Shown: positions 44,228 through 54,047, numbered from the stretch's first letter. The stretch: DNA of 64,000 nt from Shinella zoogloeoides (GCF_022682305.1 NZ_CP093528.1:757501-821500); one strand, 5' to 3'. The notes: generated by a model from the letters alone, not told the origin. A program made the numbers and translations.

Positions 44228-45691
44228 TCAGTAAGGCGCCTCGACCTTGCCCATGGACACATAGACCGTCTTCAGCTCGCTGTAGTGCTCCAGCGCGGCG
44301 AGAGAGTTCTCCCGCCCGAAGCCCGACTGCTTGGAGCCGCCGAAGGGGATTTCCACGGGGGCGAGGTTGTAGGTGTTGATCCAGAGCGTGCCGGCTTCGA
44401 GCTGGTCGACGACACGGTGAGCGCGGGTGATGTCGGTGGTGAAGACGCCGCCGGAAAGGCCGAATTCGGTGGCGTTGCCGCGTTCGATGACCTCTTCCTC
44501 GTTGTCGAAGTCGAGCACGCACATGACGGGGCCGAAGATCTCTTCCCGCGCGATGGTCATGCCATCGGTGACATCGGCGAAGACGGTCGGCTGGATGTAG
44601 TAGCCTTCACCCGAAACGGCGTTGGGAATGCCCCCACCGGTGAGCAGCGTCGCGCCCTCGGCCTTGCCCTTCTCGATATAGTCGAGAACCTTGTCGCGCT
44701 GTGCCTTCGAGACCATCGGCCCAAGCTGCGTCGCCTCGTCCATCGGATCGCCGATCAGGATTTTCTCCGTGCGTTCCTTGAGGCGGGCGAGGAACTTCTG
44801 TTTGATGCCCTTCTGCACGAAGACGCGCGTGCCGTTCGAGCAGACCTGCCCCGTCGAATAGAAGTTGCCGAGCATCGCCCCGCCGATGGCGCTTTCGAGG
44901 TCGGCATCGTCGAAGACGATGAGCGGCGACTTGCCGCCGAGTTCCATCGTCACATGCTTGAGGTCGGAAGCGGCGGCACCCGCCACCTTCTTGCCCGTCG
45001 GCACGGAACCGGTCAGCGAGACCTTGGCGACGTCAGGATGATTGACGAGCAGCGGCCCCGTCGAGCGATCCCCCTGGATGACGTTGTAGAGGCCCTTCGG
45101 CAGGCCGGCCTCGACGAGGATTTCCGCGATCTTCAGCGCGCCGAGCGGCGTGTTCTCCGAGGGCTTGAAGACCATGGCATTGCCGCAGACGAGTGCCGGC
45201 GCGCCCTTCCAGCAAGCGATCTGCTGCGGATAGTTCCACGCGCCGATGCCGACGCAAACGCCGAGCGGCACACGCTTGGTGAAGGCGAAGTCCTGCCCGA
45301 GCGGGATATAGTCGCCATTGAGACCCGCCGCGGCGATACCGCCGAAGAACTCGAAGGCGTCTGCCCCGGAGGTCGGGTCGGCGATGATGGTCTCCTGGAT
45401 CGGCTTGCCGGTATCGAGCGTTTCCAGCTCGGAAAGCTCGCGGTTGCGCTCGCGCATGATCTCGGCGGCGCGCTTGAGGATGCGGCCACGCGCGGTGGGG
45501 CTCATGTCCGCCCATTCCTTCTGCGCGCGCCTGGCGGAGGCGATGGCCTTTTCCACGATGGCCGGCGTTGCCGCGTGCAGGCGCGCGATCACCTCGCCGG
45601 TGGCGGGATAGACGCTCTCGAAGGGCGTGCCGGCAACGTCTTCCACATACTCGCCGTCGATGAAATGCGAGGCTTTCGGTTGGGCTTTCAT
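44228..45691 (-). CDS. betB: Betaine aldehyde dehydrogenase
   Basis: A 487-residue NAD(P)-dependent aldehyde dehydrogenase making glycine betaine, an osmoprotectant. The catalytic Cys is in [14 protein letters not shown] and the general base Glu in [27 protein letters not shown] is part of the NAD site, and [15 protein letters not shown] is typical of BADH. The start lies 1 base after the betC stop. Confidence 0.95.
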   Translation of the reverse strand: MKAQPKASHFIDGEYVEDVAGTPFESVYPATGEVIARLHAATPAIVEKAIASARRAQKEWADMSPTARGRILKRAAEIMRERNRELSELETLDTGKPIQETIIADPTSGADAFEFFGGIAAAGLNGDYIPLGQDFAFTKRVPLGVCVGIGAWNYPQQIACWKGAPALVCGNAMVFKPSENTPLGALKIAEILVEAGLPKGLYNVIQGDRSTGPLLVNHPDVAKVSLTGSVPTGKKVAGAAASDLKHVTMELGGKSPLIVFDDADLESAIGGAMLGNFYSTGQVCSNGTRVFVQKGIKQKFLARLKERTEKILIGDPMDEATQLGPMVSKAQRDKVLDYIEKGKAEGATLLTGGGIPNAVSGEGYYIQPTVFADVTDGMTIAREEIFGPVMCVLDFDNEEEVIERGNATEFGLSGGVFTTDITRAHRVVDQLEAGTLWINTYNLAPVEIPFGGSKQSGFGRENSLAALEHYSELKTVYVSMGKVEAPY

Positions 45692-45692
45692 A

Positions 45693-47222
45693 TCATTCTC
45701 CCCGCGGATAGCGTTTGGATTCCTCGAGATTGTCGAGGTTCATGTGGTTGCGCATGTAGCGTTCGGATGCCTTCTGCAGCGGCTGGTGGTCCCAAGGGTA
45801 ATAGGCGCCGTTCCTCAGTGCCTCATAGACCACCCAGCGCCGCGCCTGGCTCTCGCGCACGGCGGAATCGAAGGCCGCCATGTCCCAGCGCGCCTCGCGC
45901 ATCTGGCGGAAGGCGTCCAGCGTCGCCCGGATCACCGGATTGTCGGAGGTCGCAAGATTGGTCAGCTCGTGCGGATCGGCTTCGAGGTCGTAAAGCTGTT
46001 CCGGGTCGAGTTCGCAGTGGATGTATTTCCACTTGCCCTCGCGGATGCCGACGAGCGGCGCATAGGAAGCCTCCGCCGCATATTCCATCAGCACTGGCGT
46101 CGTGCGCTCCGCGCCGTTGATGACGGGAAGCAGGCTTTCCCCGTCCGTCCAGGGCATCACGGCGTCCATGGAAATGCCGGCGAGGTCGCACAGCGTCGGC
46201 GTCACGTCGAGATTGGAGGTGGGGGCAAGGTGCAGGCCGGGCGTCACGCCGGGACCGGCGATCATGAGCGGCACGCGGGCCGACCCCTCGAAGAAGTTCA
46301 TCTTGAACCACAGGCCGCGCTCGCCGAGCATGTCGCCGTGGTCCGAGCAAAACAGGATCAGCGTCTCGTCCAGCATGCGTGTGCGCGTCAGTGTGTCGAT
46401 GAGTTCACCGACCTTCTCGTCGAGATAGGAGATGTTGGCGAAATAGGCCTGCCGCGAGCGGCGCACGTCCTCACCGCTGATGGCGAACTTGGCATAGTCG
46501 CACGAATGCAGGATGCGGGCGGAATGCGGGTCCGGTTCCTCCAGCATGTCCACCACGGGCATCAGGTGCGCGCAGTCCTCGTAGAGGTCCCAGAACTTCC
46601 GCCGGGCCACATAGGGGTCGTGCGGGTGGGTGAAGGAGACGGTGAGGCACCAGGGACGGCGGTATTCGTCGTCGTTCTCGCGGGAGAGCTGGTAGAGCTT
46701 CTGGTTCGCGAGGAAGGCGACCTCGTCGTCATATTCCATCTGGTTGGTGATCTCGGCGACGCCCGCGCCCGTCACCGAACCCATATTGTGATACCACCAG
46801 TCGATGCGCTCGCCCGGCTTGCGGTAGTCCGGCGTCCAGCCGAAATCGGCCGGGTAGATGTCCGTCGTCAGCCGCTCCTCGAAGCCGTGAAGCTGGTCCG
46901 GCCCGACGAAATGCATTTTCCCCGACAGCGCCGTGTAATAGCCGGCGCGGCGCAGGTGATGCGCGAAGGTGGGGATGGAGGAGATATATTCCGCCGCATT
47001 GTCGTAGACCTGCGTGCGGCTCGGCAGCTGGCCGGCCATGAAGGAGGCGCGGGCAGGGGCGCAGAGCGGCGAGGACGTGTAGTTGTTGCGGAACCGCGCC
47101 GAGCGCGCGGCGAGCGCCTTCATGTGCGGCGCATGCAGCCACTCCGCCGGCCCGTCCGGGAAGAAGGTCCCGTTGAGCTGGTCGACCATGACGATCAGGA
47201 TGTTCGGCTTGCTGGCGGTCAC
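45693..47222 (-). CDS. betC: Choline-sulfatase
   Basis: A 509-residue type I sulfatase that releases choline from choline-O-sulfate. The formylglycine motif is C-x-P-x-R in [15 protein letters not shown], at Cys54 counting from the GTG start at 47222. Metal ligands are in VMVDQLNG at the N-terminus and [13 protein letters not shown] in the middle. AAGGA lies 7 bases before that GTG. The open frame extends upstream into the betI gene but that part is not coding. Sinorhizobium has the same betI-betC-betB-betA order. Confidence 0.95.
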   Translation of the reverse strand: MTASKPNILIVMVDQLNGTFFPDGPAEWLHAPHMKALAARSARFRNNYTSSPLCAPARASFMAGQLPSRTQVYDNAAEYISSIPTFAHHLRRAGYYTALSGKMHFVGPDQLHGFEERLTTDIYPADFGWTPDYRKPGERIDWWYHNMGSVTGAGVAEITNQMEYDDEVAFLANQKLYQLSRENDDEYRRPWCLTVSFTHPHDPYVARRKFWDLYEDCAHLMPVVDMLEEPDPHSARILHSCDYAKFAISGEDVRRSRQAYFANISYLDEKVGELIDTLTRTRMLDETLILFCSDHGDMLGERGLWFKMNFFEGSARVPLMIAGPGVTPGLHLAPTSNLDVTPTLCDLAGISMDAVMPWTDGESLLPVINGAERTTPVLMEYAAEASYAPLVGIREGKWKYIHCELDPEQLYDLEADPHELTNLATSDNPVIRATLDAFRQMREARWDMAAFDSAVRESQARRWVVYEALRNGAYYPWDHQPLQKASERYMRNHMNLDNLEESKRYPRGE

Positions 47223-47263
47223 GGGCTGATCCTTGAAATGAATGAAACACGCATGCGAAAAAT

Positions 47264-47899
47264 CTACGCCTCCCGTGTGACGGGCAATCGTCGGGGCGCG
47301 GCGGCGGAAGCGGCGCCTGCGACAGCGGCAAGCTGTGCATTGAGATAGCCTTCCGTCAGCGCGATGGACGATTCGATGCTGACCGGTGCGGATTTCAGCC
47401 CCTGCCGAAGATACAGCCCGTCGATCATCGCCGCCGCCCCGTCGGCGATCTCGCCGGCCCGCCCATCCGGGCAAAGCTGCTTCAGGCTGGCAAGCAGGTT
47501 GGAATTCAGCCGCCGCGCATAAACGACGAGCAGCCGCCGGACCGCTTCCGAACGCTGGGCTTCCGAATAGAAGGCGAGCCACGCGGCAACCGTCTCCGGC
47601 GCGAACTGGTGTGCCTGGAAATTGACGCGGATGACCGCCGAAAGCCGCTCGCGGGGCGTTGCCGCGGCCTTAAGAGCCGCCACCGCATCCGCGCGCAGGG
47701 TGCGCAGCAGGCTGCGGATCGTTTCGATGACGAGCTGTTCCTTGGAGCCGAAATAGTGATGCGCGAGGGCAGGGGAAACGCCGGCATGGCGGGCGATCTC
47801 CGACATGGTCACGGTCAGCGAGCCATGGTCGCCGACCGCCCGTAGCGTCGCGTCCACCAGCGCCTTGCGGCGCACCGGCTCCATTCCAACCTTCGGCAT
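47264..47899 (-). CDS. betI: Choline-responsive repressor BetI
   Basis: A 211-residue TetR-family regulator. The helix-turn-helix is VTMSEIARHAGVSPALAHHYF, after a start MPKVGMEPVRRKALVDATLR typical of BetI. The C-terminal ligand domain has FYSEAQRSEAVRRLLVVYAR and AAAMIDGLYLRQGL. It should repress the operon in the absence of choline by binding the palindrome at 47934-47951. Confidence 0.95.
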   Translation of the reverse strand: MPKVGMEPVRRKALVDATLRAVGDHGSLTVTMSEIARHAGVSPALAHHYFGSKEQLVIETIRSLLRTLRADAVAALKAAATPRERLSAVIRVNFQAHQFAPETVAAWLAFYSEAQRSEAVRRLLVVYARRLNSNLLASLKQLCPDGRAGEIADGAAAMIDGLYLRQGLKSAPVSIESSIALTEGYLNAQLAAVAGAASAAAPRRLPVTREA

Positions 47900-47933
47900 G
47901 GCGTTCCCCTGATTTTGGTCAAGGATATTTTTA

Positions 47934-47951
47934 ATTGAGTGATCAATCAAT
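47934..47951. promoter_or_regulatory. BetI operator
   Basis: ATTGAGTGATCAATCAAT is an 18-bp palindrome with one mismatched pair, centred on TGATCA, 35 bases before the betI start. It resembles BetI boxes of other bacteria, which carry inverted ATTGA half-sites. Confidence 0.8.
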
Positions 47952-48050
47952 AAAAATCTGGCGTTCGCGAAGCGGTGCAATCGGCTGTCGCCTGGCCGTG
48001 CCATTCTGTGCTAGGCTGGCTTTGTTTTCATTCATTTTTCGAGGTGCATC

Positions 48051-48599
48051 ATGGTCCTGTCTCCCGGAATGAACCCTCTCTCGGAAGTGCGTGCGAAATG
48101 GGGCTGGTTCGTCGCCCTCGGCGTCGTCCTGCTCGTCTTCGGCGGCATTGCCGCCGTCAATCTCTTCATCGCGACGGTTGCCTCGGTCTATTATGTCGGC
48201 GTGCTGATGATCGTCGGCGGAGCCGTGCATCTCGCCCATGCCTTCCAGGTCAAGGCCTGGCGGGAGACGATCTCCTGGGCGCTGAGCGCGCTTCTCTACC
48301 TTGCCGCCGGCGTGCTGGCCTTCGTCAATCCGGTGCTCACCTCGGCCGTGCTGACCCTTCTGATGGCGGCGGCGCTCCTCGTTGCCGGCGTCTTCCGCAT
48401 CTTCGCGGCCTGGCGCGTGCGGCCGGAAAGCGGCTGGGGCTGGCTGATGGCGGGCGGCGTCGTCACCACGCTTGCCGGTGTCGTCTTCATCCTCGGCTGG
48501 CCGGTCAACAGCCTCTGGCTGCTCGGCCTCTTCCTCGCCTTCGACCTTGCCATGCAGGGCTGGGCGCTCATCGCCTTCGGTCTTGCGCTGCGCAAGTAG
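48051..48599 (+). CDS. HdeD-family (DUF308) membrane protein
   Basis: A 182-residue protein with six predicted membrane helices, such as FVALGVVLLVFGGIAAVNLF, VYYVGVLMIVGGAVHLAHAF, ALLYLAAGVLAFVNPVLTSA and ALLVAGVFRIFAAWRV. This is the tandem DUF308 pattern of HdeD, linked to acid resistance in enterics. It is divergent from betI; the interval contains the BetI operator, so cross-regulation is possible but not shown. Confidence 0.85.
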   Translation: MVLSPGMNPLSEVRAKWGWFVALGVVLLVFGGIAAVNLFIATVASVYYVGVLMIVGGAVHLAHAFQVKAWRETISWALSALLYLAAGVLAFVNPVLTSAVLTLLMAAALLVAGVFRIFAAWRVRPESGWGWLMAGGVVTTLAGVVFILGWPVNSLWLLGLFLAFDLAMQGWALIAFGLALRK

Positions 48600-48662
48600 C
48601 ATTCCCGTCCCGCGGATGGCGGAGCGGTTTGACAGCCGCCCCGCCAGCGCCTAGAAATTCCG

Positions 48663-48725
48663 GTGTGGGATGGGGATGGAGCTCCCCGACAACTGCCGTT
48701 CACCGGCTGATAGCTCCTGCCAGAC
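48663..48725 (+). ncRNA. Fluoride riboswitch (crcB motif)
   Basis: The conserved elements occur in order: GGGGATGGAGCTCCCC (48672-48687), the ACAACTGCCG block, and GGCTGATAGCTCCTGCC (48705-48721). They match the fluoride aptamer with its pseudoknot. It lies directly upstream of crcB and is followed by an intrinsic terminator, so fluoride binding should permit read-through. Confidence 0.9.
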
Positions 48726-48765
48726 CGGCCAGCGATGGCCGTCGACGGCGGGAGCGTTTCTGGCG

Positions 48766-48786
48766 ACCGCCCGAGGGCGGTTTTTT
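48766..48786 (+). terminator. Riboswitch expression-platform terminator
   Basis: ACCGCC-CGAG-GGCGGT followed by TTTTTT, 40 bases after the aptamer and 40 bases before crcB. It would end transcription when fluoride is absent. Confidence 0.85.
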
Positions 48787-48825
48787 GTTGTCCGCAAACC
48801 GAACGCAGACTTTGAGGCAACGGAC

Positions 48826-49215
48826 ATGAACTATCTGATCGTCTTTCTCGGCGCGGGCATCGGCGGTGCCGGGCGGCATGGGGTGAACGTGCTGGCAGCG
48901 CGGCTCGTCGGTACGGCCTTTCCCGCCGGCACGCTCGTCATCAATGTGCTGGGCTGCCTGCTGATGGGGCTGATCGCCGGCTTCTTCGCCTTTCGCGGAC
49001 ACCTGCCGCAGGAAGCCCGGCTGTTCCTGGCGACGGGCGTGCTCGGCGGCTTCACCACCTTCTCCGCCTTCTCGCTCGATGCGGCGCTTTTGTGGGAGCG
49101 CGGCGAGGCGGGGCTGGCCGCGCTCTATGTCGGGGCCTCCGTCATCCTGTCGCTCGCCGCCGTCGCGGCGGGGCTTGGGTTGATGCGGGCGATGCTTGCG
49201 GGAGGAGCGGCATGA
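48826..49215 (+). CDS. crcB: Fluoride channel CrcB/Fluc
   Basis: A 129-residue membrane protein with four helices that exports fluoride as an antiparallel dimer. Signatures: FLGAGIGGAGRHGVN, TLVINVLGCLLMGLIAG (the conserved Asn) and TGVLGGFTTFSAFSLDAALL (the TTFS pore motif). ATG 48826 is set by the family N-terminus; the frame upstream crosses the riboswitch and is not coding. It overlaps the downstream transporter gene by ATGA, so both are under the riboswitch. Confidence 0.94.
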   Translation: MNYLIVFLGAGIGGAGRHGVNVLAARLVGTAFPAGTLVINVLGCLLMGLIAGFFAFRGHLPQEARLFLATGVLGGFTTFSAFSLDAALLWERGEAGLAALYVGASVILSLAAVAAGLGLMRAMLAGGAA

Positions 49216-49649
49216 GGGGCCTTCTGACGTCCTGGCAGGTCTGGGCGCTCGGCTCGGCCGTCTTCGCCGCGCTCACCGCCATCTTCGCCAAGATCGGCAT
49301 AACCGAGGTCAATTCCGATTTCGCGACCTTCATCCGCACGGTTGTCATCCTCCTCGCCATCGCCCTCATGCTGACGCTGGCCGGCAACTGGCAGGCGCCC
49401 GGCACGGTGCCGCTGAGAAGCTGGGTGTTCCTCGTGCTTTCGGGCCTGGCGACGGGCGCGTCGTGGCTGTGCTATTTCCGCGCGCTGCAGATCGGCAAGG
49501 CCGCGCAGGTCGCGCCGGTCGACAAGCTGAGCGTCGTGCTCGTCGCCGTCTTCGCCGTGCTGTTCCTCGGCGAGCAGCTTTCCACCGCCCATTGGGTCGC
49601 CGTCGTCATGATCGGCGGGGGCGCCCTGCTGCTGGCGCTGCCGATCTAG
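49212..49649 (+). CDS. Small EamA-type transporter coupled to crcB
   Basis: A 145-residue membrane protein of five helices with one EamA/DUF6 unit: ALGSAVFAALTAIFAKIGIT, VILLAIALMLTLAGNWQ, WVFLVLSGLATGASWLCYFR and VDKLSVVLVAVFAVLFLGEQ. Half-size EamA proteins work as dimers; the substrate is not known. Start and crcB stop overlap (ATGA), with GGAGGAG upstream. Its place in a fluoride-controlled transcript suggests a role in fluoride tolerance, which is inference. Confidence 0.85.
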   Translation: MRGLLTSWQVWALGSAVFAALTAIFAKIGITEVNSDFATFIRTVVILLAIALMLTLAGNWQAPGTVPLRSWVFLVLSGLATGASWLCYFRALQIGKAAQVAPVDKLSVVLVAVFAVLFLGEQLSTAHWVAVVMIGGGALLLALPI

Positions 49650-49753
49650 AGCATTTCCAGCCGAAGCGGGATCGCTTCGGCGTCGGATAATGCGGTAAAA
49701 ACAAAACGCTGGAGTATTTCCGGCGAGCCGGAATTCACCGGAAATGCTCTAGC
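49646..49753. repeat. 108-bp palindromic intergenic element
   Basis: It begins CTAGAGCATTTCC and ends GGAAATGCTCTAG, perfect 13-base inverted ends. Inside are CGAAGCGG-GAT-CGCTTCG and CCGGCGAGCCGG hairpins. It overlaps the stop codon of the EamA gene. The form is that of a small palindromic repeat family of rhizobia. Confidence 0.75.
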
Positions 49754-49841
49754 GAAACGTCAGCTTTCGCCCGGAAGCGATTCAAAAGACTCGGGCTTTG
49801 GGCTAGATTTCACATTCAGCTTCAAGCGGGAAGGAAAAGCC

Positions 49842-50843
49842 ATGCCGGTTCCATCGACCATGTTCCATATCGGGCTGAGCGCGCCGGGCGGGCCGGAAAA
49901 CCTGACGGTCGTGAAGGGTGATGTCCCCACGGTCCGGCCGGGCGAAATCCTCGTGCGTGTCGAGGCGGCGGGCATCAACCGGCCGGACGTCCTCCAGCGC
50001 AAGGGCGAATATCCGCCGCCGCCGGACGCCAGCCCCATTCTCGGCCTTGAGATCGCCGGTAAGATCGTCGCGCTCGGCGAGGGCGTTACCGGCCATGCCG
50101 TCGGCGATCGGGTCTGTGCGCTCGCCAATGGCGGCGGCTATGCGCAATATTGCGCGGTGCCGGCCACGCAGGCGCTGCCCTTCCCCAAGGGCTACGATGC
50201 GGTGAAGGCGGCGGCGCTGCCCGAGACCTTCTTCACCGTCTGGGCGAACCTCTTCATGATGGCGGAGCTCAAGGCGGGCGAAAGCGTGCTCATCCACGGT
50301 GGCTCCAGCGGCATAGGCACGACCGCGATCCAGCTTGCCGCCGCCCTCGGCGCGCGCGTCTTCGCCACGGCCGGCTCGGCGGAAAAGTGCGAAGCCTGCC
50401 TCGGCCTTGGCGCAAACCGTGCGATCAACTATCGCAGCGAGGATTTCGCCGCCGTGATCGCCGGGGAGACGGGCCGGGCCGGCGTCGACGTCATTCTCGA
50501 CATGATCGGCGCGGCCTATTTCGAGCGGAACCTGAAGTCGCTCGCCCGCGACGGCCGCCTGTCGATCATCGCCTTCCTCGGCGGCGCGGTGGCGGAACGG
50601 GTGAACCTTGCGCCCATCATGCTCAAGCGCCTGCGCGTCACCGGCTCGGCCATGCGTCCGCGCACGGCGGCGGAAAAGCAGGCGATCCGCGAGGAGTTGC
50701 TGGCGAAGGTCTGGCCGCTGCTGGAGGCGGGCCGCGTCGCCCCGGTCGTCCACGCCGTCATGCCCTATGCCGAGGCCGCCGCCGCCCATCGCATGATGGA
50801 AGAGGGCGACCATATCGGCAAGATCGTGCTGACATTCGATTGA
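49842..50843 (+). CDS. Zinc-free NAD(P)H:quinone oxidoreductase (PIG3-like MDR)
   Basis: A 333-residue medium-chain dehydrogenase/reductase. The N-terminal GroES-like part has [20 protein letters not shown] followed by [16 protein letters not shown]. The NADPH-binding Rossmann part has [20 protein letters not shown]. There is no structural zinc Cys cluster, as in quinone reductases of the TP53I3/PIG3 group. Length is typical. No operon partner; a rhizobial palindrome lies upstream. Confidence 0.88.
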   Translation: MPVPSTMFHIGLSAPGGPENLTVVKGDVPTVRPGEILVRVEAAGINRPDVLQRKGEYPPPPDASPILGLEIAGKIVALGEGVTGHAVGDRVCALANGGGYAQYCAVPATQALPFPKGYDAVKAAALPETFFTVWANLFMMAELKAGESVLIHGGSSGIGTTAIQLAAALGARVFATAGSAEKCEACLGLGANRAINYRSEDFAAVIAGETGRAGVDVILDMIGAAYFERNLKSLARDGRLSIIAFLGGAVAERVNLAPIMLKRLRVTGSAMRPRTAAEKQAIREELLAKVWPLLEAGRVAPVVHAVMPYAEAAAAHRMMEEGDHIGKIVLTFD

Positions 50844-50889
50844 GTGTGGGCAGCGATTGAGCGCTGCCGGCGATTGAGGCGGTGGCGGC

Positions 50890-51900
50890 TCAGCCCGCCT
50901 GTTCCGTCCGGTCGCGGCCGAGATGCTTGGCGCGGTAGAGTGCCCGGTCGGCCCGCTCGAAAAGGTCGTCGGCCGCGTTGCCGCAATATTCCGCGACGCC
51001 CGCCGAAAGCGTGTAGACGCAGCCGAGGTCCGCACGGTTCTCGTCCCGCGCGATGTGGTGGCGCAGCCGGTCGATGGCCTCGGTCGCCTCGCGCAGGCCC
51101 GCGCCCGGCATCAGCACCAGGAACTCCTCGCCGCCGATGCGCGCGAAGATATCCCCGCCGCGAAGCTGCTGCCGCCCGGATGCGGCGAAATGCCGGAGCA
51201 CGTCGTCGCCCCTCGCATGGCCGTAGCGGTCGTTGATCGCCTTGAAGTGATCGAGATCGATCAGCGCCAGCGAGAGCTGGCCGCAGTTGCGGAAGGCGGC
51301 CTGCATTTCCGCGGCCAGCCGCTCCATGGCGGCGCGGCGGTTGACGAGGCCGGTCAGTGGGTCGGTGTCGGCGGCAAGCCGCGCCGCGTCGCGGGCGCGC
51401 AGCAGCACCTGCTCGTTGGATTTCAGCATGGTGATGTCGGTGAAGACATGCCACAGCCAGCCGCCCGGCAGCAGCGTCTCGTTGACGAGGAACCAGCGGT
51501 CGTCGCTGGTGTCGATCTCGAAGCTGCGCTGCGGCTTGCTGCGCCGCTTGCCGCGCGCCGCCGCAAGGAAATCCTCGACCGGCACCGCCATCTTCGGGCC
51601 GATGCCCTTCAGGTGGCAGTTGCGGATGATCTCTGCGAAGCTGGGCGCGCCGGGCTGTACGCCGAACAGCGCCTTGAACGCCGTCGAGCCGTAGGACAGC
51701 TCGTCGTCGGGCGAGAACAGCGCGAAGGCGGCGCCCGAGGCGTCGAGAGCGGAGAGGATGAGGTCGGTCGTCGCCCGGTCGCGGATCAGGGCAAGCGGCA
51801 GAATGGCGTCGGCGGCGGTCGCCCCGCTTTCCTTCGACCAGCCATGCCCTTCGCTGCGTGTCACCGTTCGGCCCTCCCGAGACAGAATCACCGGTTGCAT
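50890..51900 (-). CDS. PAS-GGDEF diguanylate cyclase
   Basis: A 336-residue cytosolic signalling protein. An N-terminal PAS-like sensor covers about 40-165 (ILSALDASGAAFALFSPDDE; WFLVNETLLPGGWLWHVFTD). A GGDEF domain follows with LTGLVNRRAAMERL, LIDLDHFKAINDRYGHARGD and the active motif IGGEEFLVL. The intact GGEEF and Asp residues predict c-di-GMP synthesis. An RxxD inhibitory site is not obvious at the usual place. The start at ATG 51900 is preferred; a TTG at 51945 is possible. Confidence 0.9.
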   Translation of the reverse strand: MQPVILSREGRTVTRSEGHGWSKESGATAADAILPLALIRDRATTDLILSALDASGAAFALFSPDDELSYGSTAFKALFGVQPGAPSFAEIIRNCHLKGIGPKMAVPVEDFLAAARGKRRSKPQRSFEIDTSDDRWFLVNETLLPGGWLWHVFTDITMLKSNEQVLLRARDAARLAADTDPLTGLVNRRAAMERLAAEMQAAFRNCGQLSLALIDLDHFKAINDRYGHARGDDVLRHFAASGRQQLRGGDIFARIGGEEFLVLMPGAGLREATEAIDRLRHHIARDENRADLGCVYTLSAGVAEYCGNAADDLFERADRALYRAKHLGRDRTEQAG

Positions 51901-51975
51901 CCCGGTGGTCGGCGCTCTTTTTGGCAGAAGGTGGCGGTGCCGCAATCGGGACCGGGCGACGGCGTTAACGGAGGG

Positions 51976-53412
51976 TTAATCGGCCGCCGCCTCCTCGCCG
52001 TGCGGCAGGCGGACGGCGAGGAGGATCGCCAGCGCCGCCGGCAGCGCGAGCAGGCCGTAGAGCCAGTACGCCGCCGTCAGCGCGCCCGCGACGCCGCCCG
52101 GATCGACCAGGCCGGTGGAATTGACGATGATGCCGGCGAGCGCCGCGCCGAAGGCCGCGCCCAGCGCCTGCATGGTGGTGATCGCCGCCGAGGCCTTGTC
52201 CGTCTCGCCGGAGGGCGCGAGATGCAGCACATGGGTGACGAGATGCGCCCAGCCCATGCCGATGCCGAAGCCCATGAGGAAGATGAAGACGGTGGCGGTC
52301 GCCAGCAGCAGGATGCCGCTTTCGGGATTGTGCCGGGCGAGAGTGAAGACGAGCAGCGCCGTCGCCAGCGCCTCGATGGCCGCGCCCGCCACGATCGCCC
52401 GGTTGGCGCGGCGGCCCTTGAGACCGGCGGTGGCGAAGGCCGCCGTCGTCCAGCCGAGCGCCAGCAGCGCCACCAGATAGCCGGAGACGAGCGGCGTCAC
52501 GCCATGCAGCACCTGCAGGAAATAGGGGATGTAGACATCCGAGCAGACCGTCACCAGCAGCATCAGCATGATGAGGTAGACACGGGCGAGCGGGGAGGCG
52601 GGGCGGATCGTGCCGGCCGGCAGCAGCCGCGCCCCGGCCTTCCGCTCTATGGCGATGGCGGCGACGACGCCGGCGACCGCCGCGCCGGCCAGCGCGGCCC
52701 GCAGCGCGGGCGCTTCCACCGAGCTTGCGAAGGAGAGCATGATCACGGCGGCGACCAGCAGCAGGATCTGCAGGAAGGGCGTGCCCGTCGTCACCCGCTC
52801 GCCCTTGCCCGAGGGCAGCAGCTTCGGGGCGCAGAAGGCCATGAGTGCGGAAAGGGGGATGAGCAGCGCGAAGGCCTCGCGCCAGGCGCTGCCAGCGGCG
52901 AAGACGCCGCCGATGGTGGGGCCGAGGAAGGTGGCGATGCCCCAGGCGGCGGCATAGAGCGTGGAGGCCGTGCTCCACAGCGCCTCGGGATAGACGAATC
53001 GGATGAAGGCATAGCCGAGCGCCGCGAGCACGCCCGCGCCGAGGCCCTGCACCGCCCGGCCGAGAAGCACCGTCTCCATGGTCGGCGCGATGGCGCAGAC
53101 GAGGCTGCCGACACCGAACAGCACCGCCCCGAGCACATAGCAGCGGTTCAGCGTCACGCTTTCCGGCCTGACGGCGACGAAGGTCGAGCCAAGCACGGAG
53201 GCCGCGACATAGATCGTCGTCGCCCAGGCGAAGAGCGGAAGGCCGCCGATATCGCGCACGATGGAGGGCATCAGCGTGGCGGTGATATAGGTCTCCACCG
53301 CATGCAGCATGATGCCGCCGCCGAGCATCAGCGTGCCGAACAGGTAGGCGCGCGAGAACAGGCTGGAAAGCCGCGGCGCGGCGTCCTTCGGGGTTGCGAC
53401 GTTCTCGGACAT
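51976..53412 (-). CDS. MFS drug-efflux-type transporter
   Basis: A 478-residue major facilitator protein with about 14 helices. TLMLGGGIMLHAVETYITAT, the Asp-containing loop after TATLMPSIVRDIGG and AVQGLGAGVLAALGYAFI (motif C-like) are DHA2/EmrB-like features. Substrate not identifiable. ATG 53412 is chosen by the family start; the frame upstream overlaps the decarboxylase-like gene and is not coding. Confidence 0.87.
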   Translation of the reverse strand: MSENVATPKDAAPRLSSLFSRAYLFGTLMLGGGIMLHAVETYITATLMPSIVRDIGGLPLFAWATTIYVAASVLGSTFVAVRPESVTLNRCYVLGAVLFGVGSLVCAIAPTMETVLLGRAVQGLGAGVLAALGYAFIRFVYPEALWSTASTLYAAAWGIATFLGPTIGGVFAAGSAWREAFALLIPLSALMAFCAPKLLPSGKGERVTTGTPFLQILLLVAAVIMLSFASSVEAPALRAALAGAAVAGVVAAIAIERKAGARLLPAGTIRPASPLARVYLIMLMLLVTVCSDVYIPYFLQVLHGVTPLVSGYLVALLALGWTTAAFATAGLKGRRANRAIVAGAAIEALATALLVFTLARHNPESGILLLATATVFIFLMGFGIGMGWAHLVTHVLHLAPSGETDKASAAITTMQALGAAFGAALAGIIVNSTGLVDPGGVAGALTAAYWLYGLLALPAALAILLAVRLPHGEEAAAD

Positions 53413-53516
53413 GGATGGCCTTGCTATGCGAAAAGACGTTGGGGCAGAGGTCGCACGGCCCAAACCGCAGTTCAAGCCGTGACTTCTCGCCGGAATGGCG
53501 CGGCGAAGGGAGGGGC

Positions 53517-53975
53517 TTACGGATTCCACTCGCCCGCGATCTGCCGCGTCGCCACGTTGAAGCGGTTCCACACATTGATCGCGGCGATCTCCACGACGAG
53601 GGCGGCGAGGGCCGTTTCGTCATAGTGGCGGGCGGCCTCGTTCCAGATCGCGTCGGGAACCGGCTCCTCGCGGTCGGCGATGCGCGTCAGCGCCTCGGTC
53701 AGCGCCAGCGCCGCGCGCTCGGCATCCGTATAGAACGGCGCTTCGCGCCAGGCGGCGACGGAGAGGATGCGCCGATCCGTCTCGCCGGCCTTCTTCATCA
53801 TGCGCGGGTGCAGGTCGACGCAGAAGCCGCAACCGTTGATCTGGCTGGCGCGCAGATGCACGAGATGGGCGGTCTTTTCCGGCAGGCCGGATGTCTGGGC
53901 CGCGCCCTGCAGCGCCTGCATGGCGGTCATGACATGGGGAAGAACGGTGACGATGTTGTTCATACGGGATTGCAT
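53517..53975 (-). CDS. Carboxymuconolactone decarboxylase-family (AhpD-like) protein
   Basis: A 152-residue helical protein. The redox CxxC with downstream His is in INGCGFCVDLHPRMMKKAGE, and LSVAAWREAPFYTDAERAAL is the following conserved block. This matches the CMD/AhpD alkylhydroperoxidase-like family, probably active against peroxides. AAGGAG lies upstream of ATG 53975. It is divergent from an ECF sigma factor gene, a linkage known for SnoaL-tailed ECF sigma factors and CMD-type target genes. Confidence 0.9.
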   Translation of the reverse strand: MQSRMNNIVTVLPHVMTAMQALQGAAQTSGLPEKTAHLVHLRASQINGCGFCVDLHPRMMKKAGETDRRILSVAAWREAPFYTDAERAALALTEALTRIADREEPVPDAIWNEAARHYDETALAALVVEIAAINVWNRFNVATRQIAGEWNP

Positions 53976-54020
53976 TTTGTTGCTCCTTGCAATGATTTTC
54001 GCGTCGACGGCTGCGAACCC

Positions 54021-54047
54021 TGTCACGCTGGTGCGGCTTCGTTCGTC
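54021..54047 (+). promoter_or_regulatory. Candidate ECF promoter of the sigma factor gene
   Basis: TGTCAC (54021-54026), 17 bases, then CGTC (54044-54047), 36 bases before the sigma gene start. It resembles the TGTCACA...CGTC promoter reported for ECF41-type sigma factors. Confidence 0.6.

Noticed and set aside
44210..46120. 636-codon open frame opposite betB
   Set aside because: Shadow of betB and betC; translation has no domain structure.
47223..47582. Longer betC start extending into betI
   Set aside because: The extra 120 residues are antisense-like sequence overlapping betI; GTG 47222 has a ribosome site and places the formylglycine Cys at 54 as in known BetC.
50923..53625. 900-codon open frame opposite the GGDEF, MFS and CMD genes
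   Set aside because: It spans three well-supported genes on the other strand and gives low-complexity Arg/Gly/Glu sequence.
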